From: Cognatundibacterium squillarum
Lineage (GTDB): Bacteria; Pseudomonadota; Gammaproteobacteria; Burkholderiales; Burkholderiaceae_D
Reading direction: 5' to 3'
Assembly (NCBI RefSeq): GCF_014652435.1
Contig: NZ_BMYU01000001.1
Location: 372,001-436,000 of the forward strand
Length of the DNA stretch: 64,000 bases
Position 1 is the first letter of the stretch. The number at the start of each line of letters is the position of its first letter. Made by a program: the position numbers and the translations under genes. The notes under the pieces were generated by a model. It was given only the letters and a program-made list of their open reading frames with translations, was not told the DNA's origin and searched no databases. Of this stretch, positions 1-10,344 are shown one piece after another.

Positions 1-10
1 AATTTGCCAT
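1..10 (-). CDS. Possible 5' end of a further operon gene (partial)
   Basis: On the minus strand the stop codon of the monooxygenase/reductase gene is read as TAATG, so an ATG at position 10 overlaps the TAA and would start another gene that leaves the window after three codons (Met-Ala-Asn). Stop/start overlaps of this type are common inside operons, so the aromatic CoA operon probably continues to the left. Nothing can be said about the product. Confidence 0.3.
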
Positions 11-2343
11 TACGGATTCTCCTTGCTGGTCTGTAATTGTTGTCTCAGTTGCCGCTCCCCCGCTTGCCATGACAAGGGCCACTGCCCTGCAATACCCGCC
101 TGCGCCAACTGATGCAGGGTCCAGTTCGGATTCATCAGATGCGGCCTGCCAATTGCACATAAATCCGCACGTCCGGCCGCAATGATGGTATTCACCTGAT
201 CCAGCGAAGTAATCGCACCGACCGCCATCGTGGCAATGCCAGCCTCCTGACGAATCTGATCTGCAAACGGGGTCTGATACATGCGTCCGTACACCGGCTG
301 CTGATCGCAATGGACTTGACCGGATGAGCAATCGATCAGATCAGCGCCTGCCTCACGGAAGCGTAATGCAATCTCGGTTGCCATTTCCGGCGTCATACCG
401 CCCTCCAGCCAGTCGTGCGCAGAAATTCTGACCGAGACCGGCAAATGCGCCGGCCAGACCGCGCGCACTGCAGCGAAGACTTCCAACGGATAACGGCAGC
501 GCGCTTCTGTACTGCCACCATAGGCATCAACTCTGTTATTCGTCAGCGGCGATAAAAAACCCGATAACAGATAACCGTGAGCGCAGTGCAACTCCAGCCA
601 ATCAAATCCTGCACAGGCTGCACGATGCGCGGCTTCCACAAACGCTTGTTTTACCAGCTGCATCTGACTGAGTGTGATTTGTTCTGCCTTGACTGAAACA
701 CCTTTACGCCAGACCGTTTCACTGGCAGCGATCAAAGGCCAGCCATCTTCACCTAATGGCAGGTCTTCACCTTCCCATGGCACATGACACGCACCTTTAG
801 CGCCGGCATGTCCAAGCTGAATCCCGATACGTGCATCGCTATGGCGATGTACCGCATCGGTGATACGCCGCCATGCCACCAGTTGCTCATCGTTGTACAA
901 ACCGGTACAGGCAGGTGTAATGCGGGCATCTGCACTGACAGCTGTCATTTCCGTCATCACCAGCCCTGCGCCACCCATTGCCCTGCTCAGGTAATGCATT
1001 AAGTGATAATCACCGGCGATACCATCCTTTGCCTGATACTGCGCCATTGGTGAAACAACGATTCGGTTTTTCAGATGCAGTTCACGCAGGCGGAACGGTG
1101 TCATCGCTGGTGAGATACGCGAAACTCCCGAACATTCGATTCCTGACTGCGATGCAATCTGCTGCTCAACTGTCGTCACCAGCGCAGGATCGCGCAGCGC
1201 CAGATTGTCGTGCAGAATTCGCTGACTACGTGTGAGCAATGAGTAAGCCATCTGCCACATTGGCAGTCGCTGGTACCTGCCCGCATGTTCAAACCAGTTC
1301 ATCGAATTGCGTGCTGCGCTCTGATAGCGCAAGAAGCCGGTTTGCCGGATTTGTTCGTATTGCTGCAATGCAGACGACAAATTCCGGGGATCACTGGCAC
1401 AAAGCTGCGATACCAGCTCCGCCATATCATCCATTGCCAGACGGGTGCCGGAACCGATAGAAAAATGCGCAGTATGCGCTGCATCACCGGCCAGAACGAC
1501 TGAAAGCTGCCGGCCATCCGCCTGCACTTTCGTCTGCCAGCGCTGACAAAACAATTGCGGAAACTGCATCCACTGCACAGAGCCGCGCTGCTGCTGATGT
1601 TGTGCGTACAGGCTATGCCCCTGCAAATCCCTGGCAAACAATGTTTCCAGCCGGTTCAGGGATTCCTCAGTCTGCATCGACGCCCACCCACCCTGCTCCC
1701 AGACCGCTTCGGGCATCTCCACAATCCAGGTGGCACAAACGCCATCACTATTTTTGTGATGGCGATACGCATGTGCCTGTATCCAGCCATGTTCTGTTTC
1801 AACAAAGGAAAACAGGAAACTATCCAGCGGCAAGCTTGTTCCCAGCCAGACGAAACGGGTCTTACCCTGCGTTTGCCGTGGCTGAAACGTAGACTGCAAT
1901 TGCTGACGCACCGCGCTGTACAAGCCATCGGCGCCGATCAGTAAGTCTGCCTGCATACTGATTGCCATTTGCACCGGATCCGTTACCGCTCGCTGCCAAT
2001 GAAAAATCACACCGGCGGATTCACACAAATCCTGTAATTGCTGCAGTAACTGATAGCGACTGATTGCATAAAAATCGTGACCTGAACTGCGTACGACTTC
2101 CGTATTGCGCCGTATTTCTATGGTGTCCCAGTGATGCAATGAGGGGGCGAGTGCTGCAGCAAGATCAGCATCCTGAACACCGATGGCTTCCAGTGCATCT
2201 TCCGACAACACCACACCCCAGCCGAAGGTATCTTGCGCTGCATGGCGCTCTGTCAGATGAATTTCCCAGCCTGGACAGCGTTTTTTCAGCAATAACGCAC
2301 CGAACAATCCTGCTGGCCCGCCGCCGTTAATCAGAATTTTCAT
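10..2343 (-). CDS. 2-aminobenzoyl-CoA monooxygenase/reductase or salicylyl-CoA 5-hydroxylase fusion
   Basis: This is a 777-residue two-domain flavoenzyme. Residues 1 to about 400 are an FAD aromatic hydroxylase: the N-terminal dinucleotide motif GGGPAGLFGA and the second FAD motif LAGDAAHTAHF are visible. Residues from about 410 are an old-yellow-enzyme reductase, starting near TPFRLRELHLKNRIVVSPM with a TIM-barrel pattern to the end. This fusion is the known architecture of 2-aminobenzoyl-CoA monooxygenase/reductase, which hydroxylates and dearomatises anthraniloyl-CoA; databases often name the same fusion salicylyl-CoA 5-hydroxylase/oxidoreductase. The start overlaps the stop of the upstream CoA ligase by four bases (ATGA), so the two are translationally coupled and the ligase probably supplies the CoA thioester. 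The exact substrate, anthranilate or salicylate, cannot be settled from sequence alone. Confidence 0.85.
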   Translation of the reverse strand: MKILINGGGPAGLFGALLLKKRCPGWEIHLTERHAAQDTFGWGVVLSEDALEAIGVQDADLAAALAPSLHHWDTIEIRRNTEVVRSSGHDFYAISRYQLLQQLQDLCESAGVIFHWQRAVTDPVQMAISMQADLLIGADGLYSAVRQQLQSTFQPRQTQGKTRFVWLGTSLPLDSFLFSFVETEHGWIQAHAYRHHKNSDGVCATWIVEMPEAVWEQGGWASMQTEESLNRLETLFARDLQGHSLYAQHQQQRGSVQWMQFPQLFCQRWQTKVQADGRQLSVVLAGDAAHTAHFSIGSGTRLAMDDMAELVSQLCASDPRNLSSALQQYEQIRQTGFLRYQSAARNSMNWFEHAGRYQRLPMWQMAYSLLTRSQRILHDNLALRDPALVTTVEQQIASQSGIECSGVSRISPAMTPFRLRELHLKNRIVVSPMAQYQAKDGIAGDYHLMHYLSRAMGGAGLVMTEMTAVSADARITPACTGLYNDEQLVAWRRITDAVHRHSDARIGIQLGHAGAKGACHVPWEGEDLPLGEDGWPLIAASETVWRKGVSVKAEQITLSQMQLVKQAFVEAAHRAACAGFDWLELHCAHGYLLSGFLSPLTNNRVDAYGGSTEARCRYPLEVFAAVRAVWPAHLPVSVRISAHDWLEGGMTPEMATEIALRFREAGADLIDCSSGQVHCDQQPVYGRMYQTPFADQIRQEAGIATMAVGAITSLDQVNTIIAAGRADLCAIGRPHLMNPNWTLHQLAQAGIAGQWPLSWQAGERQLRQQLQTSKENP

Positions 2344-3989
2344 TGCACCTCCTCTGCACTTTGTTGCAACCCGGATTGACGCAATGCATAGCGTTGCAGC
2401 TTGCCGCTGTCAGTACGCGGCAGTGAAGAAACAAATTCAATTAAACGCGGATATTTATACGGCGCGATCCGCTGTTTGACCCAGTGCTGCAGGATTTCTG
2501 TGATGGCTGCATCAGCCATTTGCGGATCACGTAACACGACAAAGGCTTTGACCAGTTGTCCGCGCATTTTATCCGGCACACCAATCACAGCACATTCAGC
2601 GACCTGTTCGTGCGCCAGCAAAGCATCTTCCACTTCGCTGGCAGCGATGTTGTAACCTGCACTGACGATCATGTCATCAATACGGCCGTGATAATAAAAA
2701 TAGCCATCCTGATCCATCGCATATGCATCGCCGGTCAGATTCCAGCCGTTCTGTACATAGGTTTGCTGACGGATATCGTTCAGGTAGCGACAACCTGTCG
2801 GCCCTTTCACAGCAAGTTTGCCAACAACGCCTGGTGCACATAACTGGCCGTTTGCATCCAGCACACAGGCCTGATAGCCGGGAATCACTTTTCCAGTCGC
2901 ACCGGCCCTGACTTCATCGCCCGCCGCCGCAATAAAAATATGCAGCATTTCCGTCGAGCCTATGCCATCAATCATGGTTAAACCTGTGGCAGATTCAAAT
3001 GCTGTACGTGTTGCGACAGGCAGTACTTCTCCTGCAGAAACCACCGTGCGCAATGAGCGCAAGTCCGCTTGCGGCAGTAAAGGCAGCATTTGCCGGTAAC
3101 AAGTCGGTGCGGTATAGCACACCGTGATCTGATGTTCTGCGATCGTGCTCAGCAAACTCTCCGGCGTGTAGCGCTCCAGCAAGATACTTGCTGCGCCATA
3201 ACGCAGAGGAAACAGCAGCAACCCGCCGAGCCCGAAAGTGAAAGCCAGCGGTGGTGTACCGGTAAATACATCGTGCTGCGTGATCCTGAGTACCGAGCGC
3301 GGAAACAAGTCACAGATCGCCAGCAGATCTTCATGAAAATGCACCGTTGCTTTGGGCTTGCCGGTGGTACCGGAGGTAAATGCAATCAGACAAGGATCAT
3401 CTCTGGCGGTATCTGCCACCTGAAATTCCGCAGCATTTGCTTGCTGCACTGTTTGCAGAAATACAGAATCAGCTTCGCGAAAACGGATAACACAGAGATT
3501 TTTTAAAATGCCATCGTCCATCTGCGCGACCTGGGTAAATACCTGCTCATCGCACAAAATATGACTGACACGGGCATACATTGCCATTGCGCTCAGTTCT
3601 TTTGCCCGCAGCATCGGCATAGCGGGAACAGCAATTGCACCGGCACGTATCACCGCCAGCAAACAAGCAGCCAGCCAGGGATGATTTGTTCCGCTGATCA
3701 GCACGCGTTGTCCGGCTTTTAAACCGTATGTTCTCTGCAGGGTTAAAGCGATGCGGGCAGAAACAGATGACAGCTCGGCATACGTCCAGCGCACACCGCT
3801 GCCAGCCAGTGCAAGACGTTCTGCGAACTGCTTATCCTGCGCTTTTTCAAGTAATACTTCCGCACAATTCAGTCGGTCGGGGTACTGTAATTCAGGAAGA
3901 GAAAAAGGCCGTTCGGGCCAGAGATTTTTTGACGGGAGATGCTGACGCACAAATGCGGCATCATCTGCACCAGAGACCTGCATGGTCAT
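2340..3989 (-). CDS. Aromatic acid CoA ligase (benzoate/2-aminobenzoate-CoA ligase family)
   Basis: This is a 549-residue adenylate-forming enzyme that would activate an aromatic acid with ATP and CoA in the cytoplasm. The AMP-binding P-loop TSGTTGKPKATVHFHED lies near residue 210. The TGDAY motif and the hinge segment GRIDDMIVSAGYNIAASEVE are near residue 430, and the C-terminal catalytic lysine sits in LPRTDSGKLQR. Length and the VHFHED variant fit the benzoate-CoA ligase branch. It is the first gene of the operon and overlaps the downstream monooxygenase/reductase by four bases, pointing to anthranilate or salicylate as substrate. A dyad and a repeated motif lie in the upstream gap at 4030-4114, consistent with substrate-responsive repression. 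Confidence 0.85.
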   Translation of the reverse strand: MTMQVSGADDAAFVRQHLPSKNLWPERPFSLPELQYPDRLNCAEVLLEKAQDKQFAERLALAGSGVRWTYAELSSVSARIALTLQRTYGLKAGQRVLISGTNHPWLAACLLAVIRAGAIAVPAMPMLRAKELSAMAMYARVSHILCDEQVFTQVAQMDDGILKNLCVIRFREADSVFLQTVQQANAAEFQVADTARDDPCLIAFTSGTTGKPKATVHFHEDLLAICDLFPRSVLRITQHDVFTGTPPLAFTFGLGGLLLFPLRYGAASILLERYTPESLLSTIAEHQITVCYTAPTCYRQMLPLLPQADLRSLRTVVSAGEVLPVATRTAFESATGLTMIDGIGSTEMLHIFIAAAGDEVRAGATGKVIPGYQACVLDANGQLCAPGVVGKLAVKGPTGCRYLNDIRQQTYVQNGWNLTGDAYAMDQDGYFYYHGRIDDMIVSAGYNIAASEVEDALLAHEQVAECAVIGVPDKMRGQLVKAFVVLRDPQMADAAITEILQHWVKQRIAPYKYPRLIEFVSSLPRTDSGKLQRYALRQSGLQQSAEEVQ

Positions 3990-4029
3990 CCGTTACTCCG
4001 GTTGCGACAATGCACGATACTTTAAACCT

Positions 4030-4114
4030 AAAATAATTTCAGGTAAATACTATTCAGCAGGATCAGACTGCGCGAAGTATTATTCCTTGTCCGCTGACAA
4101 GAATAATTTCAGAG
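4030..4114 (-). promoter_or_regulatory. Candidate operator region of the aromatic CoA operon
   Basis: The gap between the ligase start and ftsB holds an inverted repeat at 4079-4107, ATTATTC(C)TTGTC / GACAAGAATAAT around a 4-nt centre, with one bulged base. The 11-base motif AATAATTTCAG occurs twice, near 4031 and 4102. The minus-strand hairpin has no following T-run, so it does not look like a terminator. A repressor or activator site is inferred; the regulator is not in the window. Confidence 0.4.
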
Positions 4115-4136
4115 GAGAGACAACGGGAAAACTGCA

Positions 4137-4475
4137 TCAGCGCTTACGCTTTTCCGCAGGAGGTGCCGGCTCTTTCGGTGCCGGTGGTGGTGGCAGACTG
4201 GCATTCGCATCCAGAATCTGCACAAAAATCTCATCCTTGCGCAGCATGCCAAGTTCAAGGCGTGCACGTTCTTCAACAGACTCTGTTGAGTTTTTCAGAT
4301 TATCGATTTCGGAAGCCAGCTTCGCATTACGCTCACGCAATTGCTCATTTTTACCATGCACCTGTCCGAGCTGACGTTCCAGTTCCCAGACACGCAGCCA
4401 GCCACCTTTCCCCAGCCACAGCGGGTACTGAATCAGGATCAATAAACATGCAAAAGCAAGCGCAATAAGACGCAC
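4137..4475 (-). CDS. ftsB: Cell division protein FtsB
   Basis: This is a small bitopic inner-membrane protein of the FtsQLB divisome complex. It has one N-terminal membrane segment ([20 protein letters not shown]), then the family-typical [13 protein letters not shown], then a coiled coil to about residue 75 and a proline-rich cytosol-distal tail ending in KRKR. I chose the GTG at 4475 over the GTG three codons upstream because AAGG lies 8 nt before it and the resulting N-terminus MRLIAL matches the family; the product is then 112 residues. It follows eno on the same strand, the usual order in beta- and gammaproteobacteria. A strong dyad sits just ahead of its ribosome-binding site. Confidence 0.9.
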   Translation of the reverse strand: MRLIALAFACLLILIQYPLWLGKGGWLRVWELERQLGQVHGKNEQLRERNAKLASEIDNLKNSTESVEERARLELGMLRKDEIFVQILDANASLPPPPAPKEPAPPAEKRKR

Positions 4476-4490
4476 AATAAACACCTTGCC

Positions 4491-4518
4491 GACACAAAGG
4501 GCTTATGCCCTTCGTGTC
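4491..4518 (-). promoter_or_regulatory. Hairpin between eno and ftsB
   Basis: The minus-strand RNA can fold GACAC-g-AAGGGC-ataa-GCCCTT-t-GTGTC, an 11-bp stem with one mismatch and a 4-nt loop. There is no U-tract after it, so it may attenuate or protect the eno-ftsB transcript rather than end it. It ends only a few bases ahead of the ftsB ribosome-binding site. Confidence 0.55.
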
Positions 4519-4529
4519 AGTCACAACAA

Positions 4530-5822
<1,293 letters not shown>

Positions 5823-5885
5823 CTAAGTTGAATAAGAAAACACAAACCTTACGGAAATCAGTCTGACCGACAAAGAAAAGCGCAT

Positions 5886-5930
5886 AAAAAACGCGGCGGA
5901 CAGACTGAATGCTGCTGTCGCCGCGTTTTT
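5886..5930 (-). terminator. Rho-independent terminator after kdsA
   Basis: The stem AAAAACGCGGCG...CGCCGCGTTTTT, with an extra CAG/CTG pairing inside, lies between the kdsA stop and the eno start. On the minus strand it is followed by a T-run. Its A-rich and T-rich flanks make it nearly symmetrical. Confidence 0.8.
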
Positions 5931-5957
5931 CGCAGCCACAGCGGCTACAAATGCGGA

Positions 5958-6809
5958 TCAGAAATCAGCTTCGAGAAAGCCTGTTTTCTTAACGACGCGG
6001 TCAAGATCCGCCATCGTTTCCAGAAGTTCTTTCATGCGACCCAGCGGCACCGCGTTCGGGCCATCGCATAAAGCTTCTGCAGGATTCGGATGCGTTTCCA
6101 TGAATACACCGGAAACACCTGCGGCGATTGCCGCGCGTGCCAGCACAGGCACAAATTGACGTTCACCACCGGAAGAAACGCCCTGCCCGCCCGGCAATTG
6201 CACGGAGTGGGTGGCATCAAATACAACCGGGCAACCGGTTTCGCGCATGATTGCGAGCGAACGCATATCGGAAACCAGATTGTTATAGCCGAACGAAACA
6301 CCACGTTCGCAGGCCATGAAATTATCTTCATTCAGACCGGCAGCACGTGCTGCTGCACGTGCTTTACCAATCACATTGACCATATCGCGCGGTGCGAGGA
6401 ACTGGCCTTTTTTAATATTCACCGGCTTACCGGAACGCCCGCAGGCTTCAATGAAGTCTGTCTGACGGCACAGGAAAGCCGGTGTCTGCAACACATCAAC
6501 TACCGCTGCAACAGGCGTAATTTCTTCTGTGGAGTGAATATCGGTCAGTACCGGTACGCCAATCTCACGTTTGACTTTTGCCAGAATTTCCAGCCCGCGC
6601 TCCATACCAAGGCCGCGGAAAGAATTACCGGAAGAACGATTAGCTTTATCAAACGAGGATTTGTAAATAAACGGAATACCGAGTTCTGTCGTGATCTCTT
6701 TCAGATAACCCGCTGTATCCAGCGCCATTTGTTCTGTTTCAATCACACACGGACCAGCAATCAGAAAGAAAGGCTGGTTCAGACCGACTTCAAATCCACA
6801 TAATTTCAT
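5958..6809 (-). CDS. kdsA: 3-deoxy-8-phosphooctulonate synthase (KDO-8-P synthase)
   Basis: This 283-residue protein condenses phosphoenolpyruvate with arabinose 5-phosphate to make KDO-8-phosphate for lipopolysaccharide inner core. The opening [11 protein letters not shown], the [12 protein letters not shown] loop, [22 protein letters not shown] and the conserved [11 protein letters not shown] are all recognisable. [12 protein letters not shown] lies near residue 200. Its start is 26 bases after the pyrG stop, so the two are likely co-transcribed, as in many proteobacteria. Confidence 0.97.
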   Translation of the reverse strand: MKLCGFEVGLNQPFFLIAGPCVIETEQMALDTAGYLKEITTELGIPFIYKSSFDKANRSSGNSFRGLGMERGLEILAKVKREIGVPVLTDIHSTEEITPVAAVVDVLQTPAFLCRQTDFIEACGRSGKPVNIKKGQFLAPRDMVNVIGKARAAARAAGLNEDNFMACERGVSFGYNNLVSDMRSLAIMRETGCPVVFDATHSVQLPGGQGVSSGGERQFVPVLARAAIAAGVSGVFMETHPNPAEALCDGPNAVPLGRMKELLETMADLDRVVKKTGFLEADF

Positions 6810-6835
6810 ACTGTTTTCCTTTTACAGCGCAAATA

Positions 6836-8509
<1,674 letters not shown>

Positions 8510-8560
8510 TCAGCTTTGGCTGAGTACACGAGTACCCGCGAATTCTGCCATATTTCCGGC

Positions 8561-9502
8561 TCAGTTTTGATATGCAAATTGCAATCTGACGAAATTCTGA
8601 TTTCCGGTTGCATCGGTGATTTCCCGGATCTCATTCATACGCCGCACCACGGAAGCATTGATGCCCCACTGCGCACCCTGCCAGCGATATCCGAGTTCAA
8701 CTTCACCGCCGCGGTGACGAATATGGACAGGCAACGTCTGGTTGCGGAAGTAACCGCCCTGCACGGTCGCGTTATAGCCCACCCATTTAAGTTCCGTGCG
8801 CAAAAAGGCATAGGAAGCTTGCTGTCCTGGCAATAAATTCAGATTGCCTGCGCGCAATTCAGCCTCGACGCCGGCATCGGTAAAAATATTTCCAAAGCGG
8901 CCTTTGACCAGCGGGCGAAACTCAACGCCAGTCCACGGCAGCATTTTCCCCGGAGAATAACTGCCGGACAACACCACGCCCGCCTCGTTTTTCAGCTGCG
9001 TGCTCCAGCCCTGCGCTTGCGGCTGACGTAAAATTTTATGCAGAACTTCCTGAGACTTTTCGCCTGCGGCGCACGGACCAAGGCAGCCAATGTCCAGTCC
9101 GATTTTCCATGAGCGTCCGGTTGCATCGGTTTGCTCACGCCAGACACCGCCATACAACCATGCCGCATACGGGTGATCAATCACCGGCATTTGCGCTGGT
9201 GGCAACTTGATATCCGAACCCGTGTATAAATCCTGACCGAGTCGCCAGCCGTATTCCACCACCTGTGTACCGGATTGCAGCATGAAGCGACGACTTAAAT
9301 GGTCGCCAGCTGTGTAAAAGCGGTCATCACGCTTCAGCAACAGGCTGTCATTTTCAACTTCCACCATCCATTCCGATTTCCCCTGACTGCTGACTTTCTG
9401 CCACTCCTGCCAGTCAGGCAAGACCTGCGCAAAAGTTAAGCCGGAAGCGCTGATCAGCATGAAGGCAAAAACTGTATGAACGGTATTTTTGGAAATCATC
9501 AT
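8561..9502 (-). CDS. LpxR-like outer-membrane lipid A 3'-O-deacylase (DUF2219)
   Basis: This 313-residue protein begins with a signal peptide ending near LTFAQ and continues with alternating amphipathic strands typical of an outer-membrane beta-barrel. Family landmarks are the early EVENDSLLLKRDDRFYTAGDHL, which includes the Asn/Asp residues of the LpxR calcium/catalytic site, the segment HPYAAWLYGG, and GCLGPCAAGEKSQEVLHKIL (the GP..GE..Q..H pattern). LpxR removes the 3'-acyloxyacyl group of lipid A. Assignment to the family is good; activity is inferred. Confidence 0.75.
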   Translation of the reverse strand: MMISKNTVHTVFAFMLISASGLTFAQVLPDWQEWQKVSSQGKSEWMVEVENDSLLLKRDDRFYTAGDHLSRRFMLQSGTQVVEYGWRLGQDLYTGSDIKLPPAQMPVIDHPYAAWLYGGVWREQTDATGRSWKIGLDIGCLGPCAAGEKSQEVLHKILRQPQAQGWSTQLKNEAGVVLSGSYSPGKMLPWTGVEFRPLVKGRFGNIFTDAGVEAELRAGNLNLLPGQQASYAFLRTELKWVGYNATVQGGYFRNQTLPVHIRHRGGEVELGYRWQGAQWGINASVVRRMNEIREITDATGNQNFVRLQFAYQN

Positions 9503-9531
9503 CGGTATCCGGAAAGTACAAGGATCTGATT

Positions 9532-10344
9532 TTAACGTGTGGCAGCCGACTGGCTGATGACTTTCTGCAACATTTTCAGCACAGTTTCTGCGGTTTCTTT
9601 CGGCTTCTCCATGGGTATCAGGTGCCCGCCGGAAATCAGCGTGTAATGCTCTTTCATTAAACGTCTGGTATGGCGATCACCCGCCATGCCACATTCTTTT
9701 GATTCCGTTCCGCCGACAAATCCCAGCGGCACATCCGGCCATTCATGAATCAGCTTACCCATATGGTGCGGCATGGTGCGGTAGATCCGCGTCTCAATGT
9801 CACGCAGAAAGCGCAAAGTTACGCCATCAGCATTCACTTCAGTTCCTGCATGGACGTAATCCCACAGCACTTCAGGCTCCCATGCCTGAAACACTTCTTT
9901 GACAGCGAAATGCTGATGCACTGCCTGATGGTTTTCCCACTGCTGTTTGCGAACTTCAGAAAAGCGCGCCGGTGAGAGGTATTTATCGACACCCAGCTTT
10001 TTGATTGTCCAGAGCACACCGGCACGCCAACCCGCCACAATCGGTGCATCAATCACCACCACGGCTTTCACCAGCTCCGGATGCTGATGCGCAACCAGCA
10101 TGGACAGCAAACCACCCAGCGAATGGCCGAGCAATATCACCGGTTCCTGATAACGCTGGCGCAAATCAGTAGCGATTTCCTGAATCAGCCATGGCCAGCA
10201 ATCCGTCACCGGATAATCCGGATGATGTCCGATGCGTTCTGTGCTTTGTATCTCGTAATGCGGTTCCAGATACGATAAAAACCGGCGGTAAGTGCCTGCC
10301 GGAAAACCGTTACCGTGCAAAAAATGTAATCGGGGTTTATTCAT
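9532..10344 (-). CDS. Alpha/beta hydrolase
   Basis: This is a 270-residue soluble hydrolase. The oxyanion region LHFLHGNGFPAGTYR is at the N-terminus, the nucleophile elbow is GHSLGG near residue 100, and the probable catalytic histidine is in SGGHLIPMEKP near the C-terminus. The ATG at 10344 overlaps the last eight bases of comEC, so translation is coupled; an upstream in-frame extension lying wholly inside comEC is unlikely. The substrate is unknown; a lipase/esterase or dehalogenase-type fold is all that can be said. Confidence 0.8.
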   Translation of the reverse strand: MNKPRLHFLHGNGFPAGTYRRFLSYLEPHYEIQSTERIGHHPDYPVTDCWPWLIQEIATDLRQRYQEPVILLGHSLGGLLSMLVAHQHPELVKAVVVIDAPIVAGWRAGVLWTIKKLGVDKYLSPARFSEVRKQQWENHQAVHQHFAVKEVFQAWEPEVLWDYVHAGTEVNADGVTLRFLRDIETRIYRTMPHHMGKLIHEWPDVPLGFVGGTESKECGMAGDRHTRRLMKEHYTLISGGHLIPMEKPKETAETVLKMLQKVISQSAATR

